From: Desulfospira sp963664655
Lineage (GTDB): Bacteria; Desulfobacterota; Desulfobacteria; Desulfobacterales; Desulfobacteraceae
Assembly: GCA_963664655.2 (NCBI GenBank)
Contig: CAXXHM010000001.1
Span: 372,001 to 436,000, forward strand
Length of the DNA stretch: 64,000 bases
Direction of reading: 5' to 3'
The notes below the pieces were generated by a model that did not search any database, was not told the DNA's origin, and saw nothing but the letters and a program-made list of their open reading frames with translations. Below are positions 25,203 to 33,957 of the stretch, piece by piece. A program made the position numbers and the translations under genes. The first letter of the stretch is position 1. The number at the start of each line of letters is the position of its first letter.

Positions 25203-26453
25203 ATGACAGATCAACCCGGCATCATCATTATCGGCGGCGGGGTTATCGGGCTTGCCTGCGCCCATTACCTGATTGAGAAAAACGCCAGGGTGACCATTAT
25301 TGAAAAAGACCGGGTCGGCGACGGGGCGTCCCACGGCAACTGCGGACTGCTCTATTTCAGTGATGTTACCCCCTTGTGTGTTCCCGGTGCGGTGAGCCAT
25401 GAAATCATCAGAACCCTTAAAGGCACCTCTCCCCTTTACATCAAACCCACCCTATCCCCCGGCCGGATCAGCTGGCTGCTCAGGTTTGCGGGCAACTGCA
25501 CCCATGGCCATAAACGCCAGGCGGCCAAAGGCAAATTTGAACTGCTCTCTTATTGTGACCGGCTGTACGGCGACCTTTTAAAATCAGAAGACCTGCCCTG
25601 CGATTACGAGGCAAAAGGGGTGTTGACGGTTTTTAAAGATCCTGAAAATTTTAACGGATTTGCCGAAACAGACCAGTTTCAGCAAGCCTTTGGCATTAAA
25701 AGCCAAAAAATTGAGAAACAGGATCTTTTAGAAATGGAGCCTTCCCTTGGGAACCATGTGGCCGGGGCCTGGCATACCCTTGTGGACGCCCATTTGCGGC
25801 CGGACCTGCTCATGGCATCCTGGAAAAACTCATTAAAGGAAAAAGGGGTGGTGTTTAAGGAAAACTGCCGGTTTCTCAAGTTTAACCTCTCCTGCGGCAA
25901 GGTCAACAGCATTGACACCCAAAAGGGCCGGTTTAACGCCGATGCCTTTGTCATGGCCGCAGGCGCCTGGACCCCCTTCACCATGAAGCAGCTGAATTTA
26001 AGACTGCCCGTGGAACCGGGAAAAGGGTACAGCATTACCATGAAACCCGCCAGGGACTGTCCGGTTTTCCCGTTATATTTTTATGAAAGCAATGTCGTGG
26101 CCACCCCATGGAAAAGCGCGTGCCGGCTCGGGGGCACCATGGAGTTTTCCGGATTTGATCTGAGCCTGAATCGGGCGCGCTTAAACAAAATCATTTCAGG
26201 GGCCGGGCAGTATCTTAAACACCCCATAGAAAGCCCCGTTATCGAAGAGTGGACCAGTCTGCGGCCCATGACCTGTGACGACATGCCCATTATCGACAGG
26301 GTTCCCCGCCTTGACAACCTGATCATGGCCACCGGCCACGGCATGCTCGGCTTAACCCTTGCCACGGGAACGGGCAAAGCCGTCAGCGACCTGGTATACG
26401 GGAACAAACCTGAAATCGACCTGTCTCCGTTTTCCCTTGCCCGGTTCCGATAG
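25203..26453 (+). CDS. FAD-dependent amino-acid oxidase/dehydrogenase (DadA-like)
   Basis: 416 aa from the ATG at 25203, which begins MTDQPGIIIIGGGVIGLACAH, the dinucleotide-binding GxGxxG at the very N-terminus. The DAO family core continues with DGASHGNCG and ends with MATGHGMLGLTLATGTGKA, typical of D-amino acid dehydrogenases. Upstream in-frame codons exist but would put extra residues before the FAD motif. It should oxidise an amino acid and pass electrons to a quinone; the substrate is unknown. Divergent from the metal ABC operon; promoter not identified. Confidence 0.88.
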   Translation: MTDQPGIIIIGGGVIGLACAHYLIEKNARVTIIEKDRVGDGASHGNCGLLYFSDVTPLCVPGAVSHEIIRTLKGTSPLYIKPTLSPGRISWLLRFAGNCTHGHKRQAAKGKFELLSYCDRLYGDLLKSEDLPCDYEAKGVLTVFKDPENFNGFAETDQFQQAFGIKSQKIEKQDLLEMEPSLGNHVAGAWHTLVDAHLRPDLLMASWKNSLKEKGVVFKENCRFLKFNLSCGKVNSIDTQKGRFNADAFVMAAGAWTPFTMKQLNLRLPVEPGKGYSITMKPARDCPVFPLYFYESNVVATPWKSACRLGGTMEFSGFDLSLNRARLNKIISGAGQYLKHPIESPVIEEWTSLRPMTCDDMPIIDRVPRLDNLIMATGHGMLGLTLATGTGKAVSDLVYGNKPEIDLSPFSLARFR

Positions 26454-26520
26454 CGGGCAGCGGCTGCGCTGGAGGGATAAATAATCAAGACACTGGAGAC
26501 AGGAAAGCAAGGAGTCCAAG

Positions 26521-26660
26521 CCCCTCTGTGGTGTTTGGCGAAAGCCAAACCTTTGTGCTATTCAGGGCGATTCATGAATCGCCCCTACGGCCGACCCAAC
26601 AATACCGCCTCATCCGGTCTCCGGTCTCCCGTTTCCCGTTTCCCGTTTCCGGTCTCCCTG
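26521..26660. repeat. Composite intergenic repeats (GAAA hairpin, palindrome, heptamers)
   Basis: Three repeat types follow each other. First, TTTGGCGAAAGCCAAA, a six-bp stem with a GAAA loop, inside a CCCCTCTGTG context that recurs at 63297. Second, the GGGCGATTCATGAATCGCCC palindrome (26564-26587) that recurs at 7717. Third, GTTTCCC/GTTTCCG/GTCTCC heptamers (about 26615-26658). The gap lies between convergent genes. Confidence 0.75.
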
Positions 26661-26692
26661 CATTATATTGGCGATCACCCTTATTTTCAGGC

Positions 26693-28153
26693 CTAATCCT
26701 CAGGCAAAATCCCCTGATCGGAAATCAGCCGCAGCTTTCGCCATAGAGCGGCCCGGCTGATGCCGAGAAGCTCGGCCGCCTTTGTTTTGTTGCCGCGGGT
26801 CATTTCAATGGCTTTGAGAATGTGGTTGTACTCCATTTGCTGGATGGTCAGAAACGCGGCCTCTTCCTCTTGCAGCGCTTTAGGGGTTTTAACCCGGAGC
26901 CTGTCCGGCAGATGCTCAACCGCCATATCTTCTCCCCGGGCCCGTAAAAATGCATTTTCAATGATGTGCTTGAGTTCCCGGACGTTCCCGGGAAAATCAT
27001 AGGATTGAAACGCCGACAGCACCTCATCGGGCAGGGTAATCATTCGGCCAAATTCCTGGTTCAGCCGGTCCAGGAAAAACCGGCAAAGCAGCGCCAGATC
27101 ATCTGTTCTCTGGCGCAAGGGGGGAATTTCAATTTCCATGGCCCGCATCCGGCTGAAAAGGTCCATGGGGAATTTCCCCTCCTTAACCCTTTCCTGTATG
27201 TTCTGCTGGGCCGCCACAATGAACCGGATATCCATGGAGAAATCAGAAGTATCCCTCTTTTTGTCGATGATCCCGAGCATTTCGCGCTGTATATCGTCGG
27301 GCATATTTTCAATATGATCCAGCAGGATGGTTCCGGAAAAAACCGGGGGCTTTTCCGGACCGGCTTTGGGATCAAAGGAAACCGGTTTGGGGGTATCATC
27401 ATAGGCGGCCACCAGCTCGGCAAATCGAAAATCCTTGCTGAAACAGCCGCAGTCAAATGCCAGGAACTTTTGATGCCGGCGGCGGCTCAAGGCATGGATG
27501 GTCCGGGCCGCCAGTTCCTTTCCCGTGCCGAGTTCTCCTTTAATGATGACGGCACAGTCCATTTCGGCAATCCTTCTGATATTCTTTTTTAACCGAAGGA
27601 CCTGCTCGGTTTCGCCCACGATTTCCAAAAGGGGGCCGGCCGCCCCGGGCCGGTTGCCCGGATCCCTCCCTGCCGAACTTAAGCCGTCACCCGGATATTC
27701 ATGGGCGGCTGAAATTTCCACCCGGCCCGATGATCCGGCCGCCGGTGCATTGTGCCTTGAGGCGGACGGCTTGATGACGATGGTTTTCCCCTCATCTTCC
27801 CAATGTTTGATCATGTCCCACAACCCGCCCATGGAATCCTTTTCAACGTATACGGATCCCAAGGCTTCGGTGGCCTGCCGGACCTTTTCATTGCCGTAAC
27901 CGGTCAGCAGCACGGTTCTCAAATCGGGCAGAATTTCCTTTAACTTTGTAATCGTCACCAGGCCGTCCATATCCGGCATTTTCAGATCCACAATGGCCAG
28001 ATCAATGTGGATCCCCCTGGCAATTTCAAGGGCCTGAAGGCCGGACAAGGCCTTTAACGGGGTAAGCCCCAAAAGGGAGATCCGCTTGGATATGGAATCG
28101 AGCAGCCGCTCCTCATCATCCACCAGCAATATGGTTTTCTCTGATACGGCCAC
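26693..28153 (-). CDS. NtrC-like response regulator with degenerate AAA+ domain
   Basis: 486 aa. Receiver domain at about 5-120 with the phosphorylatable Asp (D56) and Lys site; a linker; AAA+ domain from about 175; Fis-type HTH at the end (GNKTKAAELLGISRAALWRKL). Walker A is intact (GELGTGKE, 206-213). The GAFTGA sigma54-contact loop is absent, the region reading AAYDDTPKPVSF. Walker B reads LLDHIE, with His in place of the catalytic Glu. Probably a DNA-binding regulator that no longer activates sigma54. Last gene of the TauE operon, 3 bp after the double-receiver gene. Confidence 0.88.
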   Translation of the reverse strand: MAVSEKTILLVDDEERLLDSISKRISLLGLTPLKALSGLQALEIARGIHIDLAIVDLKMPDMDGLVTITKLKEILPDLRTVLLTGYGNEKVRQATEALGSVYVEKDSMGGLWDMIKHWEDEGKTIVIKPSASRHNAPAAGSSGRVEISAAHEYPGDGLSSAGRDPGNRPGAAGPLLEIVGETEQVLRLKKNIRRIAEMDCAVIIKGELGTGKELAARTIHALSRRRHQKFLAFDCGCFSKDFRFAELVAAYDDTPKPVSFDPKAGPEKPPVFSGTILLDHIENMPDDIQREMLGIIDKKRDTSDFSMDIRFIVAAQQNIQERVKEGKFPMDLFSRMRAMEIEIPPLRQRTDDLALLCRFFLDRLNQEFGRMITLPDEVLSAFQSYDFPGNVRELKHIIENAFLRARGEDMAVEHLPDRLRVKTPKALQEEEAAFLTIQQMEYNHILKAIEMTRGNKTKAAELLGISRAALWRKLRLISDQGILPED

Positions 28154-28156
28154 AGG

Positions 28157-28957
28157 CTACTTTCTTTTGGGGTGGTCAATGGCCACGGCATCATCCACAT
28201 CGCCGCCCTGGGCCATGCCGGCCGCCGCCATGGTGGATTCAAGCTTGTTTAATATTTTCCGGAATACCCCCCAGAAACTGCCCATGTCTTCTTTATCAAA
28301 ATAAAAAGAGTTCAGGGCTTCGGTGGCTTCCTTGAGCTTGTCGTCCCCGTGTCCGGTCAAGAGCAGGGTTTGTACCGACGGGTCAATCTTTTTTAACCGG
28401 GTGATCAGCACCAGCCCTTCCATGTCCGGCATTTGATGGTCCACAATGGCCAGATGAACCTTGGTGGTTTCCATGATCTTCAGGGCTTCGGTCCCGTTCA
28501 GGGCGGTTAAGGGGTCATACCCTTTTAACCGGATCCGGTCGGCCAGGGTGTTGAGGAATTTGGGGTTGTCATCCACCAGAAGAATATTGACGTTCCCCAA
28601 AGACAGGTTGGCCAGAAAGCTCCAGAAATCCGCAATATTTTCTTTGTCAAAATAAGAGGAATTCAGGGCCTGGGTGGCCTCTTTGAGTTTTTCATCCCCG
28701 TGCCCCGTCAGCAGCAGGGTCTGGATATCCGGGGACAGTGCCTTTAATTTGGTGATCACCACCAGGCCTTCCATGTCCGGCATCTGCTGGTCCACTACGG
28801 CCACATGAACCGTTTCTTTGGCTGCAATTTCAAGGGCTGCCGCACCGTTTTCTGCGGTCAGGACGTTGTAGCCCTTGAGTTTGGCCCTGTCAGCCATGGA
28901 GTTTAAGAACTTGGTGTTATCATCTACCAGCAACAGTGTGATTTTATTTTCATTCAT
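28157..28957 (-). CDS. Double receiver-domain protein
   Basis: 266 aa made of two nearly identical receiver domains: about 1-115 with D56 in VVDQQMPDMEGL and about 122-240 with D173 in IVDHQMPDMEGL. Both keep the TGHGDEK/TGHGDDK segment and the ALNS(S/F)YFDKE end. A short Ala/Met-rich tail follows; there is no output domain. It could relay or buffer phosphoryl groups between the kinases and the NtrC-like protein. The two halves clearly arose by duplication. It lies 3 bp before the next regulator. Confidence 0.9.
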   Translation of the reverse strand: MNENKITLLLVDDNTKFLNSMADRAKLKGYNVLTAENGAAALEIAAKETVHVAVVDQQMPDMEGLVVITKLKALSPDIQTLLLTGHGDEKLKEATQALNSSYFDKENIADFWSFLANLSLGNVNILLVDDNPKFLNTLADRIRLKGYDPLTALNGTEALKIMETTKVHLAIVDHQMPDMEGLVLITRLKKIDPSVQTLLLTGHGDDKLKEATEALNSFYFDKEDMGSFWGVFRKILNKLESTMAAAGMAQGGDVDDAVAIDHPKRK

Positions 28958-29018
28958 CTTTCACCTCATTGGTTTGCCCTGTCAAGGGTGTGTGCAAAAC
29001 ATTTAACGGCCATTGGTC

Positions 29019-29447
29019 TTAGTGACCGCCGCCTCCGAGCAATCCGGATGCCGCCACCAGAAGGACAACAATTTCCAGAATGGCAATGGTCGTATAAATC
29101 CAGTCCTTTTTAGCCAGAAACCCCTTTACCAGTACTGTGTAGCAGACAACCGTCATCAGGGCAAGCAAAGCAAATCCCAGGTAATTTAAAAAATCCCCCC
29201 GGCTGACGAGATGGACCCAGCCCCATCCATGGGGGGAGTGGGTCAGCTCAAGATACTCGTTTACCCCTTTTCCCCAAAGCGTGGTTACCGTGTGGATATC
29301 CACATGAGGGGGCAACACACCAAAAACATAAATAAAATAAGTCGTAAACAACAATGCAATCCCGAACCATACACCGATTACCAGGATATTTGCATAAATG
29401 ATCTGTTCTTTGGAAGGCCGCATTGCCTGATTATCCTGTTCACTCAT
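29019..29447 (-). CDS. Small membrane protein next to TauE/SafE exporter
   Basis: 142 aa with about three or four membrane segments (ILVIGVWFGIALLFTTYFIYV, YLGFALLALMTVVCYTVLV, TTIAILEIVVLLVAASG) and a GGGGH end. Between the first two lies a soluble loop with HSPHGWGWVHL. DUF1634-like proteins often pair with TauE/SafE exporters, but I cannot confirm membership from the sequence. It lies 38 bp after the exporter gene and 61 bp before the double receiver, so it belongs to the operon. Confidence 0.75.
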   Translation of the reverse strand: MSEQDNQAMRPSKEQIIYANILVIGVWFGIALLFTTYFIYVFGVLPPHVDIHTVTTLWGKGVNEYLELTHSPHGWGWVHLVSRGDFLNYLGFALLALMTVVCYTVLVKGFLAKKDWIYTTIAILEIVVLLVAASGLLGGGGH

Positions 29448-29485
29448 TTTTATATTTTCACTCCTTTTTTAAGTTTACCCGCAGA

Positions 29486-30460
29486 TTATCCGAGAATGCC
29501 CAGTCCAAGGCCCTTGTCAATGGCCTTTAAGCCGGCAAACAGCAGGACCACAATAACAAACACCCGGATCATTTTGGGCTTGGCAATGGCCAGAATCTTA
29601 ACACCGATCAAAGATCCGAGCATCAGCCCCACAATGGACGGCACGCCGATCAAAGGAATCACACATCCCCGGTTCATATAAATCCAGGCGGCAGAGGTGT
29701 CGGTGATGGAGAGCAAAAACTTACTGGTGGCCACAGAGATTTTCAAGGGGGCGCCCATTAACAGGTTGAGCACCGGCACATTGGCCCAGCCGGCCCCTAA
29801 GCCGAACATGCCGGCCAAAAGCCCGATCAAAATGAATAAAAACAGCCCGATAACGGTTCGGTGGGTCTTCCACTCCACCGCTTCCCTGGCCCCTTCATCC
29901 CAGTAGACACCGTTCAGGCCAAGGGCCAGGCCAATGGCGTCCTGCTTGGTCACAACAGGTTTTTCAGAGTTTTTTGAAAAGAACAGCAACGCCGCAATCC
30001 CCACAATGGTGACCCCGAGACAGACCTGAATGATATCCGGGTTAAGGGAGGACAGGTATAACCCGAGCATGGCCCCCAATATGGAAAAAGTCGAGGCAAT
30101 CAGGGCCACGGGCAGCGCTAACCGCAAATTGGCAAGGTTCCGCCGCAAAAGACCCGGACCTGCGGCCAGGGCGCCTGCAAGGGCCACCATAAGCCCGACC
30201 CCCCGGACAAAGTCAATGTGAAAGGGGAAAAATCCACTGACCAGGGGAACGTACAACACCCCGCCCCCGACACCGGCCATAACTGCCAGAACCCCGAGTA
30301 TCAGGCAGAAAAAGAAAAGGACGATCGGCCAAAACCACCAGGGTTTATCGGATGCAACGACGGCCTGTTCGGTGGCAAAGGCAAGTGCCGGACAGCCCAG
30401 TATGAATACAGCCAGAAAGACCTGCAACCGATTTAACGAGCGCTTCAAATCTTTAACCAT
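29486..30460 (-). CDS. TauE/SafE-family sulfite/organosulfur exporter
   Basis: 324 aa with a leading hydrophobic stretch and about eight membrane segments. Two copies of the family pattern are seen: GVGGGVLYVPLV with VALAGALAAGPG, and FGLGAGWANVPVLNLL with VATSKFLLSITDTSAAW. Members export sulfite, taurine-related acids or similar anions. In a sulfur-metabolising organism sulfite is a reasonable guess. First gene of the operon, divergent from the histidine kinase cluster, with three GTTTAC repeats in the shared upstream region. Confidence 0.9.
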   Translation of the reverse strand: MVKDLKRSLNRLQVFLAVFILGCPALAFATEQAVVASDKPWWFWPIVLFFFCLILGVLAVMAGVGGGVLYVPLVSGFFPFHIDFVRGVGLMVALAGALAAGPGLLRRNLANLRLALPVALIASTFSILGAMLGLYLSSLNPDIIQVCLGVTIVGIAALLFFSKNSEKPVVTKQDAIGLALGLNGVYWDEGAREAVEWKTHRTVIGLFLFILIGLLAGMFGLGAGWANVPVLNLLMGAPLKISVATSKFLLSITDTSAAWIYMNRGCVIPLIGVPSIVGLMLGSLIGVKILAIAKPKMIRVFVIVVLLFAGLKAIDKGLGLGILG

Positions 30461-30512
30461 TAATCTGTCTCCTTGAATCTTGTGTTAAAATTTCCTTGGT
30501 TTTGCTTTTTTT

Positions 30513-30539
30513 GTTTACACGTTTACTTTTTTTGTTTAC
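30513..30539. promoter_or_regulatory. Three GTTTAC repeats in a divergent promoter region
   Basis: GTTTAC occurs at 30513, 30521 and 30534, the outer two within TTTTTTGTTTACA-like blocks. The 150-bp gap separates the TauE operon from the kinase operon, so a shared regulator might bind here. No factor can be named. Confidence 0.35.
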
Positions 30540-30612
30540 AAATGAAACACAATATGATTATTGGTGTTGTATAAAGTATAAATTTTAAACAGTCAACAAG
30601 AAAATTATAATT

Positions 30613-30993
30613 ATGAAACATGCCGATGTATTAGTTATTGACGATGAGCAGAAATTTGCCGGGATGTTGGCCAAGCGCCTGGAACTTCGAGGACTGGAAT
30701 GTGATGTCTGTTATGACGGAATGTCGGGCGTAGAGTGGGTCCGAAAGTCTCCTGACGGGGTTTCACTGGTTCTGCTGGATTTGAACCTTCCGGATATTTA
30801 TGGAACACAGGTCATGGTTGAAATTAAAAAAATCAACCCCCTGCTTCCGGTGGTTATTGTCACCGGGCATGGCAGCGAAGCCGATAAAATTGAATGCATG
30901 AAGCTCGGCGCAGTCGATTTTAAAAACAAACCGCTTAAAATTGAAACGGTTATGGCACTGCTAAACAGGATAAAAGAAAGTGAGCGTGTCTAA
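30613..30993 (+). CDS. Single-domain response regulator
   Basis: 126 aa, receiver only: acidic pair at the start (VIDDEQ), phosphorylatable Asp D56 in LLDLNLPD, Thr in VTGHGSE, Lys in FKNKP. No output domain, so CheY-like or a relay partner. It immediately precedes the histidine kinase gene (stop and start abut), so the two are co-translated. One of six receiver domains in this 8-kb region. Confidence 0.92.
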   Translation: MKHADVLVIDDEQKFAGMLAKRLELRGLECDVCYDGMSGVEWVRKSPDGVSLVLLDLNLPDIYGTQVMVEIKKINPLLPVVIVTGHGSEADKIECMKLGAVDFKNKPLKIETVMALLNRIKESERV

Positions 30994-32775
30994 ATGATGA
31001 GAAATCATCCGCTTTTAGAAAAGATACAACCCAACTTTTTATTCCACAAACATAGTGTTCATCTGGACTCCTTTTACACATTTGAAAGCTATGAGCGGAT
31101 CTGGATCAGTTTTATCTGTATTCTGGCCATATCCTCCCTGGCCCCCCTTGTCCTGGCCACCATAATCCATTACAAGCTGATCCAGCGGTCTACGGATTCC
31201 GAGCTCACCCTGCGGGCGGAACGGCTCACCTCCAACGCCCGGCGGTCTGTTTCATTTTTCATTGACGAACGGCTGGATGCCCTGTCCTTTACCGTTAATG
31301 AAAGCGGCTACGACAACCTGGCAGACCCCGGCAAAATCAAACAGGTACTCAATAACTTACGGCTTGGGTTCGGGGGATTTGCGGACCTGAGTGTGATTGA
31401 TGAGGACGGGCAGCAGGTGGCCTATGCCGGCCCTTTCAACCTTGAAGGCAAAAATTATGGGGATCAGCCATGGTTTGCCCAGAGCCTGAAGTCCGACAAC
31501 TTTGTCAGCGAGGTCTTTACCGGATACCGGGACGCCCCGCACATCATCATTGCCGTCAGGGCCAAAACCCCGGAAGGAGCCCCTTATATTCTGCGGGCCA
31601 CCCTGGATACCGAACGGCTCATCCAGATGCTCTTATCCTACAAATCCAATGTCCATACCGATATCTTCCTGATCAACCACAAGGGCATCTTGCAGACCCC
31701 GTCAACTAAATATGGGAATGTCCTGAGCAAGACGGATTTTGCCATCCCGGCCTTCTCCCCCCGGACCATTGCCGAAAAAACCGTTGAGGAACAGGACACG
31801 GTGGCCAGCCATAGCAAGACCATTATCACGGGCTACTCCTATATTTTTACGGACAAGGTAAAAACCCCGTTTATTCTGGTGGTCCGGAAAGAAAAAGAAG
31901 GAACCATGCAAAACTGGCTGGATGTGGGAAAAACCTTTAACTGGATCATCGGGATCAGCAGTGTGGTCATTATTATTATCATTACGCTTTTGTCCACGTT
32001 CATGGTGAACAAGCTCTATCTTGCTGACAAGACCAAGGCCAGGACCATGCTCCAGATGGAACAGAACCAGCAGCTGGCCAGCATCGGGCAGCTGGCCGCG
32101 GGGGTGGCCCATGAAATTAACAACCCCCTGGCCCTGATCAACGAGACCGCCGGGTATATCAGGGATATTTTCAGTTTTGCGCCTGAAGAAGAACTGGACA
32201 GACAGGAAATTGTGGAGCATATTGATTCCATCCTCGACGCGGTGGAACGATGCGGCACCATTACCGGGCAGCTGCTGGGCTTTGTCCGCCGGTTTGACAT
32301 CAGGATAAAAAAAATAGACCTGGGCCAGATGATTTCAAGTGTTTTAAACTTTCACAAAAAAGAAGCTGAATACCGGAACATCTGCGTGACCACTGCCAAA
32401 CCCGATGACCCGGTATTCATTGAAACAGACAGCGGCAAGCTCCAGCAGATCCTGGTCAACCTGGTAAACAATGCGTTCCAGGCCCTGGACGAGGGGGATT
32501 GCCTGGACATCATGGTCTCCTTTGTTAACCCGGAGACCATACAGATTGTAGTTAAAGATACGGGCTGCGGCATCCCGGCAGAAAATCTTAAAAAAATTCA
32601 TGAGCCCTTTTTCAGCACCAAAAAAGAAAAGATGGGAACCGGACTGGGGCTTTCAATTACATACGGACTGGTCAAAAAGCTCCAGGGGAATATCAGTGTT
32701 CAGAGTGTCGAGGGCCAGGGCACCATATTTACGGTAACGCTTCCCGTCAAGATTCAGGAAGGGGATTTGGCATGA
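30994..32775 (+). CDS. Membrane histidine kinase with dCache-like sensor
   Basis: 593 aa. TM1 at about 38-60, a periplasmic sensor at about 60-320 with Cache features (GKNYGDQPWFAQSL, SEVFTGYRDAPHI), TM2 at about 325-345 (IISSVVIIIIITLLSTF-like). The HisKA box holds H373 in AAGVAHEINNPLA. The HATPase domain keeps the N-box (LVNNAFQAL), G1 (DTGCGIP) and G2 (GTGLGLSI). It should autophosphorylate on sensing a periplasmic ligand. Its stop overlaps the next receiver gene by four bases. Partners are probably the flanking receivers. Confidence 0.93.
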   Translation: MMRNHPLLEKIQPNFLFHKHSVHLDSFYTFESYERIWISFICILAISSLAPLVLATIIHYKLIQRSTDSELTLRAERLTSNARRSVSFFIDERLDALSFTVNESGYDNLADPGKIKQVLNNLRLGFGGFADLSVIDEDGQQVAYAGPFNLEGKNYGDQPWFAQSLKSDNFVSEVFTGYRDAPHIIIAVRAKTPEGAPYILRATLDTERLIQMLLSYKSNVHTDIFLINHKGILQTPSTKYGNVLSKTDFAIPAFSPRTIAEKTVEEQDTVASHSKTIITGYSYIFTDKVKTPFILVVRKEKEGTMQNWLDVGKTFNWIIGISSVVIIIIITLLSTFMVNKLYLADKTKARTMLQMEQNQQLASIGQLAAGVAHEINNPLALINETAGYIRDIFSFAPEEELDRQEIVEHIDSILDAVERCGTITGQLLGFVRRFDIRIKKIDLGQMISSVLNFHKKEAEYRNICVTTAKPDDPVFIETDSGKLQQILVNLVNNAFQALDEGDCLDIMVSFVNPETIQIVVKDTGCGIPAENLKKIHEPFFSTKKEKMGTGLGLSITYGLVKKLQGNISVQSVEGQGTIFTVTLPVKIQEGDLA

Positions 32776-33131
32776 AAATCATTTTAGTGGATGATGAAGC
32801 AAAATTTATTGAGATGCTCTCCAAACGGTTAAAATTCAGGGGGATTGATTCAACCCCGGTCATGACCGGTGAAGACGCCATAAAAGAAGTATCCAAAGAG
32901 CCCTATGATGTGGCGGTCCTGGACATCAAAATGCCGGGCATCAGCGGTCTTGCACTGAAAAACGAACTGGTGGCCATCAACCCGGAGTTAAAATTTGTCT
33001 TTGTTACCGGCCACGGGGCTGCCATTGACAAAGACAAACCCGGATATGCCGCTGACGACATCTATTTATCAAAACCCCTGGACATTGATATCTTAATCAA
33101 CACCCTCCGGAAACTGGTTGGGAATAGCTGA
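32772..33131 (+). CDS. Single-domain response regulator
   Basis: 119 aa receiver (MKIILVDDEAKFIEML; D51 in VLDIKMPG; TGHG; SKPLDID). No output domain. ATG overlaps the kinase stop by four bases. Together with the receivers at 30613 and 33958 it brackets the two kinase-like proteins, which suggests a multi-step relay rather than a simple pair. Confidence 0.92.
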   Translation: MKIILVDDEAKFIEMLSKRLKFRGIDSTPVMTGEDAIKEVSKEPYDVAVLDIKMPGISGLALKNELVAINPELKFVFVTGHGAAIDKDKPGYAADDIYLSKPLDIDILINTLRKLVGNS

Positions 33132-33167
33132 TAGCCTTCATCCGTTCATAATAAAAGGGAGAAAAGA

Positions 33168-33815
33168 GTGAATTCACCGATGAACAATGAAATGGAAAGC
33201 CTGAAATTTTTTGGAAAAGTCAACGCCAGCATCTCTCACGAACTGAAAAACATTTTTGCCATTATTTCGGAAACCACGGGGTTCCTTGACGACCTGACCC
33301 AGCTGGCCAAAAAAGGGGAAAAATTTGACCTGTCCATCCTTGAAAACTGCAACGCCAGTATTGCCGAAGAAATCGAACGGGGATTTCAGGTCATCCGCCG
33401 CATGAACCGCTTTGCCCACAGCGTGGACGATCCCCTGAAAGAAATCAATCTGGCCTCAAGCCTGGAGCTGACCGCCAAGCTGACCGGGCTGTTAAGTTAT
33501 GCCAAACCCGTCAGGATCACGGAGCCTGCCCAGGATATCCTGATCACCACCAGCCCTTTTTTGTTCCAGGGGCTGATATACCAGATCCTGTGCGGGCTGT
33601 ACCAGATCCCGGAAACCAAAGAGGTGCTGATCCGGCTTGACCCGGCTGCCGATGCCCGGATTCAACTAATTCTGTCAAATTTTGCATCCAGCCCTTGTGA
33701 TTTCCTGTCATCCCGGGATATAAAGGGAAAAGCAGCAAAGCTCAACATTGATCTTGAAGTCAGCACCGATCCGGCCGAACTTTTCATACGGGTTCCAAGG
33801 ACAGTGAATCTGTGA
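33168..33815 (+). CDS. Short soluble histidine kinase-like protein, degenerate ATPase
   Basis: 215 aa, no membrane segment. The N-terminal part has a HisKA-type box, VNASISHELKNIFAIISE, with the His in context. The C-terminal part is the size of a small HATPase domain but the N-box and the G1/G2 glycine motifs are not visible. It may be a phosphotransfer or pseudokinase protein that is phosphorylated by others or dephosphorylates a receiver. The start is GTG at 33168 with AAGGGAG eight bases upstream; an ATG follows four codons later. Confidence 0.72.
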   Translation: MNSPMNNEMESLKFFGKVNASISHELKNIFAIISETTGFLDDLTQLAKKGEKFDLSILENCNASIAEEIERGFQVIRRMNRFAHSVDDPLKEINLASSLELTAKLTGLLSYAKPVRITEPAQDILITTSPFLFQGLIYQILCGLYQIPETKEVLIRLDPAADARIQLILSNFASSPCDFLSSRDIKGKAAKLNIDLEVSTDPAELFIRVPRTVNL

Positions 33816-33957
33816 CAAGGCCATATCACTTAACCGTCAACCCCTGTGGGGTAGCGACCGGACCACCTGTGGTTTTAGAGCAGGGCTTGGGTCCGAAATA
33901 AAACCTGAAGGCTGTCGGCCGACCGCTGACAGCTTTATTGCCGGGAAAGGAGGAAAC

